Assembly (NCBI GenBank): GCA_030737875.1
Contig: CM060915.1
Location: forward strand, 631,038,786 to 631,102,785
Direction of reading: 5' to 3'
Origin: Allium sativum
Lineage: Eukaryota; Streptophyta; Magnoliopsida; Asparagales; Amaryllidaceae
Length of the DNA stretch: 64,000 nucleotides
Part shown: positions 26,422 through 37,600 of the stretch, in pieces
Numbering within the stretch: position 1 is the stretch's first letter
Layout: each line of letters begins with the position of its first letter
Made by a program: the position numbers and the translations under genes
The notes under the pieces: model-generated
What the model saw: the letters and a program-made list of their open reading frames with translations, nothing else
Database searches by the model: none
What the model was told of the DNA's origin: nothing

Positions 26422-29400
26422 GTGTAAAGACCCGCAACTTCCCCATAAAGGAAAGTGTCGGATAGTTCGAGAACAAACCACAACAGAACGCATACAGAAG
26501 AACATTTCATTGTATATTACAACAATGCATCAGATTACAAGAATATACAGAGTATAAATGAATATCACACAGAAATATCAGAGATTTAAATTACATTTAA
26601 ATACATAGCAGCGGAAAATAATACGATACACAACTAGAAAGAGATATACGGATACAAAGCTTTCCGGATATCGTTCCAGCTGTAAACCAGGATCCTGTGA
26701 ATATAAATCTGCAAAACCAAAACTACTAGCTGCCCGTGTCAAAATAAGGGCACCCAGAGTTTAGGTTAAAACAATAAACTCCAGGTCAGTCATGGGACTG
26801 GTGTGAGAACTAAAACAGTTATAATTCTTTATTTTAAATCATTAGGTAAATCAAGGGACCACGCCGTATAACACGGAACGGGTTTCCTCCCAAGAATACC
26901 AGTGCATAAAACAAACAGCGCAATGCTAAATAAAGAAAAATGAAGCTGTTATAAGACCCAGGTCCCATCACACAATGCAACGCAGTCGAGGATAGGGTTT
27001 TCCCTTATAACAGCCAAAGAATGCTTGATACGTTTAAAACAAATCATTTGATACTATAATAAGTGCATAGTGTATAAAACAACTTCAAATCATAAGTATC
27101 AATCATAGGCGGCATGGGTACCATATATCATGTCGCCATATATAGGCTTACAAATAAAACCGCAAAGTCACGTATTTGGAAATTGGATTTCCGTTTATGA
27201 ACCGAGGCAAGAGATAGTCCTCAACCGATTCGAGACGCTCTAGCCCGCCCCTCAGGATCAGAACGCATCAACCCTTTAGATCGTCAGGGCCGGTCCACCG
27301 ATGTGGATTATTATGCCTGAACACTACGTTTCCCCACCCTATGGGGTGTAAGTCTGGTCCGTCCGCCGACCAGAATGCATCGGCCGAAACCGATATAACC
27401 GAGGCGCCTCGCAACAGCAACAACCACATAAGTCAAACTCGTCAGGGCGTGTAAAACCACTGACGCCACTTCTAGCTAGAAAGAAACGCAAGTCCTCCCT
27501 GATGTCCTCTCCCGTTTTTGGTTCACAACCGGGGTGTGAGGCTCGCGAATTCACGTTACACAAAGCTGTGCCACACAGGCTGTGCTTTGATCATCACCAC
27601 AAGACTTTGCTTTTCAACAGAAGCCTTGATCATTTGCATCTTAGCATGCCACACAGGCAAACCACTCTATGCAACCGATATCAGTCACACAGAATGAAAT
27701 CCAATGTCAGACACACAGTCCATTTACAAGTCCGTTCTGGGTCTGAACGAAACCGGAGGCACCTAGTACCCCGCATATCCATCGATCTCCAAGTACGTCT
27801 GGACGATCACCAACTGTTTCCATCTTCTTGGGTGTACAGCCCAATCAAGATCATCAGTTATCACCCAAACGACGTGAGGACTTCCGGTCTTCGACCACCG
27901 TCTTCATCTTCGACACCACGTCGAATCAGTTATTCAGAATGGGACAAACCCGGTCTTTCTGAATAACTCGCGTATATATTATAAAAGTGTTACACAAACA
28001 CAACATACGCCTCATTCCAATTCAGAATATTCTTTTATTCAAATATTCCCATACTTTGGGAAAAGTTCCCATTAATTTTATCCAAGATAAATTCCTTAAA
28101 TTTATTCTTTAATCTCCTTTGAATATCAATTCAAACTAGTCGGGATTAGCGAACCACACCGAAGTAATCATTTATTTTATTTCCCAATCCCAACCTATTC
28201 ATCCCATGAAGTAAAACTGGTAGTACTTCATATCTGACACCACAGTGTTATCGGTAATTCAATTACCATTTCACGTTCAAATCTAATTAAAGATTTAACT
28301 ATCGCTTGGAGTAAAACTGGTGATACTCCATTTTCGATCATTTCAATCTAATTAAAGATTCATTAAAACTCCACTTAGTTTTAATCTTCGGCTGGGTTAA
28401 AGAATCAGTGTCATTTAAAACACGGTTCACGATAAACCCAAAATCACATTCCATTAATTATCGGGTTAAAGAACGAGTGTTATTTAAAACACTGTTCACG
28501 ATAAACCCAAAAATCAATATCACTTCAATTCCAATTAAATATCATTCAATTGGTACACTTCATTAAATCTAAATAAAAAGATTTAATCTTTTCACAACTG
28601 GGTTCAAGAACAGTGTTGGTGAAGACACCATTCACGACAAACCCAAATCACATTTGATATTCAATACAAGGCTCTGAATAGAAAATATATCGGCTTATAT
28701 TCAATATCAAATTCTACGATTAACAAATGTCGTATTGAAATAACGATATAAATGTATATCTTTCAAATTCCCATAACAACATCTGTATAATCATGAATTC
28801 CAACATCGAAATACTCCAAAGACAATTTCGATTCAAATCCACTCCAATGCAATCATTGGAAATCCTGGTTATTTTTAAAACCCTTTTTCAAATTCAATTT
28901 ATTTACTTAAAAATAAATCGAATTATATTCCTAGTTCAAAACTAGTTCATTTCGATAAAAATCTATTTTTATCTTTTCAAATATGGAGTTTTTCATCCCA
29001 AATCTTCGCAAATCATTTCTTATGATTTTACACAAATTATTACTATTTTTAATAATTTTACCAAGGCCCGTACAGTCGATTTCCACCAACGGCCATCGAA
29101 CTGCACTTACAGCGACCTTTTTCAAATTTGATTTGGACATAATTCCAAATCCAACCGTTAGATTTCTAATTTATCACATTCGCTAGAAAGCTCTTTTCGA
29201 TACGAACCCAACGGTTCCGGTTTAAGGAGAATCCGACGGTCGGATCTCCCGTAACGTCCATTTGAAATCAATGGTCGAAATTCGCGAACTGCCGCGGCGC
29301 GGCGCGTTCTATTCAGGCCATTATATTATATATATAATATATATAATATATACTTCGTCGATTTCTATTTAAAACGAATTATATAAATAGTTTTAAAATT

Positions 29401-32400
29401 CGTTTCAAAATCTATTTCAACTTCCATCTCAATTCAAAGCAAAATTGAATTCTTCTCTATAAATTCGTTTTAAAATTCATTTCTATTCAATTCAAATTTC
29501 AATTCAATTTGAATTCATTTCAATTTGCTTTCAATTCAATTTGAATTCGTTTTCAATTCAATTCATTTTGAATTCGTTTTCAATTCAATTCATTTCGAAA
29601 TCGTTTTCAATTCAATTCATTTCGAAATCGTTTTCAATTCAATTCATTTCGAAATCACTTTCAATTCAATTCACTTTGAATTCGTTTTCAATTCAATTCA
29701 TTTCGAAATCACTTTCAATTCAATTCACTTTGAATTCGTTTTCAATTCAATTCATTTCGAAATCACTTTCAATTCAATTCACTTTGAATTCGTTTTCAAT
29801 TCAATTCATTTCGAAATCACTTTCAATTCAATTCACTTTGAATTCGTTTTCAATTCAATTCATTTCGAAATCACTTTCAATTCAATCCATTTCGAAATGA
29901 ATAAAATCGATATAAATATCGTTTACGTCAAAATGGCGTCAATCTAATCAACACGGCTTCATAATTTCTATTTTCAAATTTTCTTTATTTTTCAAATTGG
30001 AATGAGGCCCAATCAATTACCATATAAAATTAATTATATGGATTTCCATACAACACATGTATATAATAGCATTGAAAAATAATCAACCATCAACCAAAGT
30101 GCACTACACTGTATAAGCATCAAATATAGATATTCAACGCTTATAACAGCCTGTCAATCCATCGATCGACATATTTAATCAATCAGGATGAGTGAAATTC
30201 ATATTTCATCCCAACACCCGTGTGGGGTTTCAAACAACCAAACACAGATTTTATTTGTGCAGTTGGGCGATGTGTAAAATTTATCGTCCCAATCAATGTC
30301 ATTCAAATAAGTGTACATAAACAAACCGTCTGGTTTGTAAATGAATATTTATTTATTCACATTCACGTTAAAAATTATATTTTTAACGATAAAACATTTT
30401 ATTTCAACCTATGAATTTCTATTCAATTCATTTACACAATAAAATGATATTTTTATTTTCCAACATATTTTAGAAAATTTCGGCGGCATAACGACACGAT
30501 ACTAGAAACGGGACAAGGCCTAGCCTTATCCCCGGTCTAGTGAAGGCCCACGCCATTCACAAATCAATTTCAATCAATTTCCAATTCAACCAAATGAATA
30601 AATCAATCACCCAACATTCAACTAAACAAACAAGTCCATGGTCTGTGGACGGGTGTCGGGTGCTTCTAATAAGCACCGTCTGCATCCTAGTATATATATA
30701 TATATAACTAGTAAAAGTAAATTTGAGTGAGAAGTTCTCACTAATAGCTATCCAACTGCACGACACTTCCTCGATAGAAATCTTCATCGCTATCGCATCT
30801 TCGTCATCTTCGTTGCCCGCTTTCACTACCTATGTAAAAATCGAATTTTTACTTCGCTATTCAATATATAAAAATCGAATTTTTATCTCGACTTTCAATA
30901 TATAAAAATATGATTTTTATCTCGACTTTCAATATATAAAAATATGATTTTTATCTCGACTTTCAATATATAAAAATATGATTTTTATCTTGACTTTCAA
31001 TATATAAAAATATGATTTTTATCTCGACTTTCAATATATAAAAATATGATTTTTATCTCGACTTTCAATATATAAAAATATGATTTTTATCTCGACTTTC
31101 AATATATAAAAATATGATTTTTATCTCGACTTTCAATATATAAAAATATGATTTTTATCTCGACTTTCAATATATAAAAATATGATTTTTACTCTTCTAC
31201 AAATCCGATCTTTTTAAAGTTTAAACCTTTTGCTTAAACTTAAAATTAAAATCAGTTTTAACCTTTTTTAAAAATCAACTGTTTTTATTCTTTTAAAAAA
31301 ATTCAGTTTTTAATCTTTTTCTAAAAACAGTTTTTATCTCATTAAAAAAAATCAAATCAGTTTTATACCTTTTAAAAAAAACAATTCAGTTTTTATTTTT
31401 AAAAATCGAAACCAGTTTTTACTTTATATAATTTTCAGTTTTCTAAACCTATAAAAAAAACAGTTTTATACTTTTTAAAAACAAATCAGTTTTATTCTTT
31501 TTTTTTTAAAAAAAAAGAATAAAATAAAAAAAATAAAAAGAAATGCTTACGGGGGGGGGGGGGGGGGGGGGTTTCGCAGTTTGTCGGCGGCACCTTGGAG
31601 CGGGCGGCGTCGACGTCGGCAGCAGGAGGGTGGAGCGATGGCTTCGGGGCTCGAACGGGGTGGCGCTGCTTCGGGATGAGGCGGCTTCGGGTTGTCGTTC
31701 GGTGGGAGGAGGCTGAACGGAGGGCGGCTTCGAGGGTTCTGGCGGCGGCGATGATTCGATTTAGGTTTCCCTTTTCTTTTTTTTTTTATACATGAAATCG
31801 GTAATGAAATACTGGGGGGGGGGGGGCCAAGCAGAAGAAAAGGAGGGGAGTTATATTTTTTTTTATTTAATTATTTATTTATTCAAAAAGGTTGACTTTT
31901 ATCCATGACCTCGAAACGAGGCCCACCGCCTGTCGTCCATAGCGTTTCACCCCCATTCTGAACACAATGGGTTATGTATCGTAGGTTGATTCGGACGTTT
32001 GAATCAGTTTCCGTTAAATTTACATTTAAATCTCTATATTGAATTTTAAACGTACATTTCAAATTACCGGGGTCACATACTAACTCTATAAATTCTCGAA
32101 AAATATTTTCTAGCTTCGTATTGACGATACGGTCCTAACAAAACTAGTTTCGTCGAATTCTGAGACCGTTTGAAAAATGACCAATTTCCAATCGATTAAA
32201 ATCAACTGAAACTGGTCAAACGCGTTTTCCTTTGCCACACTCACATATTGATTCGAAAAATTGTGAAATTTGGAATCTAGCAATAATCTTACATCACGGA
32301 CCCAACAAAACTGGTTTCGTCGAAATCCAAGGTCGTTTGCAAAATGTCCATTTTTAAGGGCCTGAATTCCATAGCGACTATTCAGAATTTTCAACTGGAC

Positions 32401-32753
32401 ATATCTTTTGATTCCCGCTATGAAATTTTGATTATTCGGATTCGTTAGAAAGATACTATCAATTAGATTCCAATGTTTTTGGTTTCACTAAATTCCGGAT
32501 TGTTTTGCACCCGGTACATTCAATTGAAGTTTGAAATCGAATTATCGAACTACCGCGCCATTTTCAATTCTATTTATAATTATATATAATTATTTATATT
32601 CTAACGACGACGCGTATAAATATATACGTCGAATTATATTCAAAATAAATTTTCGTCGATATTATTTAAAATAATTCATTTTAAATAATCAAAATTCGCT
32701 AAAATGGCCAAAATAAAAATTTTAAACTGGCCCAGATTTTACGGGTTATTACA
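26422..32753 (-). mobile_element. Element D 5' LTR (right copy, 6332 bp)
   Basis: Near-identical to 19002-25383. The visible length differences are one 54-bp repeat unit, the G run (21 here at 31551-31571 against 17) and short A/T runs. It also carries the three-hairpin module at about 26735-26802. Confidence 0.95.
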
Positions 32754-32758
32754 CCTAT

Positions 32759-33587
32759 ATATGGCGACATAGTTGGATGGGGCGCTCATGCCGTCTATGA
32801 TTGATATTTATGATTGTATATATAATCAGAAACTAACTGGAAACAAGCTAAGATGGGTGGTTTCCTGGGTATTGGTCTGATGTTGGTTTCGGTCTTCGGG
32901 GTTAATACTTAGGGAATCGTTCTCTTACTAATTTACGGTTGGAGTCTGATTAAGAATTAAAACATGAAATTTAGCGTATCAAGCATTCTATGACTATTAT
33001 AAGGTAAAAACCCTATCCTCCGGCTTGCGTTGCATTGTGTGATGGGACCTGGGTCTTATAATAGCTTCATTTTTCTTTATTTAGCATTGCGCTGTTTGCT
33101 TTATGCACTGGTATTCTTGGGAGGAATCCCGTTTCCGTGTTATACGGCGTGGACCCTTGATTTACCTAACTTTAAAAATAAAGAATAATAACTGTTTTAG
33201 TTCTCACACCAGTCCCATGACTGACCTGGAGTTTATTGTTTTAACCTAAACTCTGGGTGCCCTTATTTTGACACGGGCAGCTAGTAGTTTTGGTTTTGCA
33301 GATTTATATTCACAGGATCCTGATTTACAGTTGGGGCGATACTCGGAAAGCTCTTTATCCGTGTATTACTTCTAGTTGTGTATTGTATTATTTTTCCGCT
33401 GCAATGTATTTAAATGTAATTTAATTCTCTGATATTTTCTGTGTATATTTATTCTTACTCTGTATATTCTTGTATTCTGATGGAATTGTTGTAATATACA
33501 ATGAAATGTTCTTCTGTTTGCATTCCGATGTGTGTTGTCCTCAACGCCATCCGTGCTTTCCTTCACGGGGAAGTTCGCGTCGCGTCA
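32759..33587 (+). mobile_element. Element C 5' LTR, last part
   Basis: Resumes after D's right target duplication (32754-32758) and ends CGCGTCA at 33587. It matches 40327-41153, and contains the third copy of the roughly 120-bp module (32826-32955) and the three-hairpin module (33210-33279). Confidence 0.92.
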
Positions 33588-33662
33588 GTTGGTATCAAAG
33601 ATTTGGTTCACAAAGCTAAGAGAACGAGACACGTTAGAACCAAACGAAAGAATTCATCAGAA

Positions 33663-33719
33663 ATTGGATTAGTAATATCCAATGGGAATGACTCGTTAGA
33701 GATGGGATCAGTAGTATCC
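33663..33719 (+). other. Tandem leader hairpins (element C)
   Basis: The first pairs ATTGGAT/ATCCAAT around loop TAGTAAT (33663-33683); the second pairs GGAT/ATCC around loop CAGTAGT (33705-33719). Both are built on GGATYAGTARTATCC with 7-nt loops. Identical hairpins exist in D at 26291-26347 on the minus strand. Confidence 0.5.
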
Positions 33720-33928
33720 TAGAACGAGTGTGAAGAGAGTATATTTTTAAAATGAAAACGAATTTTGTTTTAAAAATTTAAAATCAATTATTCGTATTTG
33801 ATTATTTATTTTATATTGATTTGGACAATCAAGTATATATAGATTTTGCATATACGTCTGATCCGCGTGTATTGGAGGTTTTAATATATTGGATAGATAT
33901 AGAGTCACACTCTAGTCGCCTGGAAATG

Positions 33929-33959
33929 ATTCTGATGATTATAGCTACATCATCAGAAT
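33929..33959 (+). other. Palindromic-loop hairpin, candidate RNA dimerisation site (element C)
   Basis: An 11-bp perfect stem (ATTCTGATGAT with ATCATCAGAAT) closes the 9-nt loop TATAGCTAC, which contains the self-complementary TAGCTA in the 2+6+1 layout seen in B. It lies 331 nt after the primer-binding site; the D copy lies 327 nt after its own. Confidence 0.6.
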
Positions 33960-34277
33960 TAGTGTTCGAGTTTCGAAGGTGGGATTTCTATATATTTCCA
34001 ATTGACTGGTGTGAGAATCAAAATTAGATAGGGCTTATTGTTGTAATTTGGCATCAAAAATCTGATTTTTGGACTATATATCAAAGATATGAATTTGAAA
34101 TGATAATCAACTAATTGATTGCTGGTTGTGTTGTTTGATTAATTAAATGTTGAACCTTTAGCCAAATTGAACCAAATAGTAAATTGTATTGAAAATTTGT
34201 CGCATTTGCATGCATATAAATGTACTTACATTGAATATGTCATAGCAAGGAGGCTAGAGCAGATGAATAAAATTGTT

Positions 34278-34304
34278 TGCCCGACAAATAGGTACATGTT
34301 TATT
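34278..34304 (+). other. Conserved 27-nt block (element C copy)
   Basis: TGCCCGACAAA, TA, GGTACATGTTTATT, about 300 nt before the 3' LTR. See the B and D copies. Confidence 0.6.
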
Positions 34305-34605
34305 GTATTTCTTTGGGTTTGGATGATTTTATGAGCTGATTGGCTTTTCCTTTTTCTTTTGGATTGAAGAAGGCCATGGGAGGCTATATGAAATGTCCCG
34401 AAGTCCCCGGTGCAGGGGAGGTTATGGCGAAATTTTTCGAAAATTTAGGGTGTTAGCCAAATTTTTGAAGAATTTGAAAAGTTCTTAGAAACTGAAAAGT
34501 TGAAGAACTTAAGCCGTAGTGAAAATAGTGAAAGTTGAGTTGATTAGTTAAACAACTTTCGGCTTCGTTCCTTTTCGGGGATGAAAAGTTTTAAGTGGGG
34601 GAGAT

Positions 34606-37600
34606 TGTAATAACCCGGAAATCTGAGCTAATTTAAAATTTTTATTTTGGCAATTTTAGCGAATTTTGAATATTTAAAATGAATAATTTTAAATAATAAC
34701 AACAAAAAAATTTATTTTGAATAGAATTAGAACGTATATATTTATATAGATCGTCGTTAGAATATAAATATTTTATTTTAATTATAAAAGGAATTGAAAA
34801 TGGCGTGGTAGTTCGAAAATTCGATTTCAAATTTCAAATGAATGTACATGATTCAAAATAAATCGGATTTCAGCAAAACAAGAAATATTTGAATCTGTTC
34901 GATCATATCTTTCTAACGGATCTAAGAAACTGAGATTTCACTTTATTGAGTGAAAGATATGTCTAGTTTAAAATTCAGAAAAGTCGTTGTGGATTTTTTT
35001 TAATATATATAAAGGCCTTTAAAAATAGTCATTTTGCAAACGACCTCTGTTTTCGACGAAACCACTTTTGTTGGAACCGGAATGTCAAATTATTGCTAGG
35101 TTTCAAAATTCATAATTTTTGAAATCAATATGTAAGCATGGCGAAGTAGAACGTGTTTTGTCAGTTTCAGTTGATTTTAATCGACTAGAAAATGGTCATT
35201 TTTCAAACGGTCTCAGAATTCGATGAAATTAGTTTTGTTAGGACCGTATCATCAATACGTAGCTAGAAAATATTTTTCGGGAATTTTTAGAGTCCCTATG
35301 TGGCCCCGGTAATTTGAAATGTGCGTTTGAATTGAATATATAAAGATTCATAATCTAATTTGAATGGAAACTGATCGTAACAAGTGAATTGGATTACGAA
35401 ACATGTCCCATTGTGTTCGGAATGGGGTAATTAGCTAGGGGCAACACTCGTTGGGTTTGATTTGGAGTTCGAACCGAAATTTCAAAATAAAGAAATTAAA
35501 TGAATTAAATATAAATATATAAATATTATAATAGCCCTCTCTCTCATCAAAACCCTAGCCCCTCATAAAATCCCGCCGTCACTCAAAATTGGACGCGCAG
35601 AATCGCCCAGAGCAAATCCCCTCCAATCTCTCTCGATAAGCAATGGAATTCGAAAATACAAAATTGAAATTGGAGAGCACTTCGTGCTCGTTATTTTCAA
35701 CGGTGATGATGGTTTCTATTGACGCCAATCACCGGAATTTGATGCTGAAAGCCATCGCCGTCAGCCTCGGATTCTGGAGCAGCGGCGTGCTCGAATGGCG
35801 ACTGGTGCCAGAGGTGTGTGTGTGTGTGTGTGGGGGGGGGGGGGGTGATGCCAAGGCGCTCGGCCTGGCGTCATGTGATGGAGGTCCGACGATGCCTGTG
35901 GTGCGCAATTCAAGGCTGTCGTCGGTGAACATTGGGTTGAATTTGGATCCAGGGGGAACGACGAAAGGCCAGGGGTAATTAACTGTGAAGGTTCGATTAA
36001 GTTTAATCCTATTTAATTGAGTTAATTACATTCTTAATTATCAAATGTTTAAATTGCTAATTTTTCTTAGGTAATTAGTTAATAAAAAAACATAGATTTA
36101 AAATCAGAGATTATTTATAAAAAAAATAATAGTTGTAAAAATCAGTTTTAAATATAATAACATATATAAAATAGACTTTGATTTTGAAAATATAAAATAG
36201 ACTTTGATTTTGAAAAAAATACAAATGCTATGTTTTGAAAAAATAAATATGCTCTGCTTTGAAAATATAAACATCTTCGAATTGAAAAATTTAAACATCT
36301 TTGAATTGAAAGATATAAACATCTTTGAATTGAAAAATATAAACATCTTTGAATTGAAAAATATAAACATCTTTGAATTGAAAAATATAAACCTCTTTGA
36401 ATTGAAAAATATAAACCTCTTTGATTTGAAAATATAAATATCTTTGATATAAAAATATAATCTTTTATATATATATAGCTTTGTAAAAATATAATCTTTT
36501 CTATACATATAGCATTGAAAAAAATTTGATCTTTATATAAGAAGTAGAAGTATAAAAATATAATTTTTATATAGAAAGAAGTGTTGTAAATGTATATAAA
36601 GTAGAAATAAAAATATGATTTTTATTTATTGAAAGAAAGTGATAAAAATATAATTTTTTTATATAGATGAACAGCTGAAAAGGACTGAATTGGAATTTCA
36701 AACAAATCCAAACGATTCAGCAGTTCAGAAGTAAAACACGGCGGAGTGGAACCATCGGTGAGAACTCCTCACCTTTAATTGAAATTTCTAGTTAAAAATA
36801 TATACTAGGATGAAGACTGTGTTTAGTAGCACCCGACACCCATCGTCCACAGACCATGGACGGCTTGTATGCTTGTTTGATTGATTTTGACGTGTAGTTG
36901 ATTGTATGATGTGAAATGAAATAAAATATTTATATAATTGAAAATATTTTATAGTTAAAAAATATAATTTTTAACGTGTATACAAAATAAATATTTATAA
37001 AAAAATCGGCTGATATGTTTATATACACTGATTTGACTGATATTGATTGGGACGATAAATTTTACACATCACCCAACTGCACAAATAAAATCTGTGTTTG
37101 ATTGATTGAAACCCCACACAGATATTGGGATGATATATGACATACACTAATCCCAATAATTAGTTGTATGTCGATCGATTGATTGACAGACTGTGTAAGC
37201 GCTAATTATTTATATTTAATGCTTATGCAGTTGTATGGTGCACTCTGGATGATGGTTGATTGTTTATCGTTGTTATTTTATACATGTGTTGTAGAAAATC
37301 CATATAATTGACATTATATGGTAATTGATTGGGCCTCATTCCAGTTTTGAAATAGAATATCTGAATAGAAATATTTAAATAGAAATATTTGAAATAGAAA
37401 TATTTGAAAAAGAAATATTTGAAATAGAATATTAGAAAATAGAAATATATGAAGCCGTGTTGATTAGATTGACGCCATTTTGACGTGAACGATATTTATA
37501 TCGATTTTATTCATTTTTCAATTAATATTGAAAGTGATTTCGAAATTCGAATTGAATTGAATAGATTTGAAATTCGAATTGAATTGAATAGATTTGAAAT

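Larger units (their letters stand above)
19002..32753 (-). mobile_element. Element D: complete, recent giant-LTR non-autonomous retrotransposon
   Basis: D is a complete 13,752-bp element in reverse orientation, bounded by TGTAAAGACC and GGTTATTACA with TSD CCTAT at 18997-19001 and 32754-32758. The LTRs occupy 19002-25383 and 26422-32753. The 1038-bp internal region has a perfect primer-binding site and purine tract and no coding sequence. I noted only about 15 base differences between the two LTRs plus repeat-number changes, so D moved recently even though it encodes no protein. A helper must have been active then; none is in the window. Confidence 0.95.
33588..34605 (+). mobile_element. Element C internal region, non-coding (1018 bp)
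   Basis: Contains a slightly decayed primer-binding site (33590-33601, TGGTATCAAAGA), leader hairpins at 33663-33683 and 33705-33719, the palindromic-loop hairpin (33929-33959), the 27-nt block (34278-34304) and a purine tract (34594-34605, AGTGGGGGAGAT). Frames at 33501 and 33821 show no recognisable domain, and one of them crosses the LTR boundary. Confidence 0.92.
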
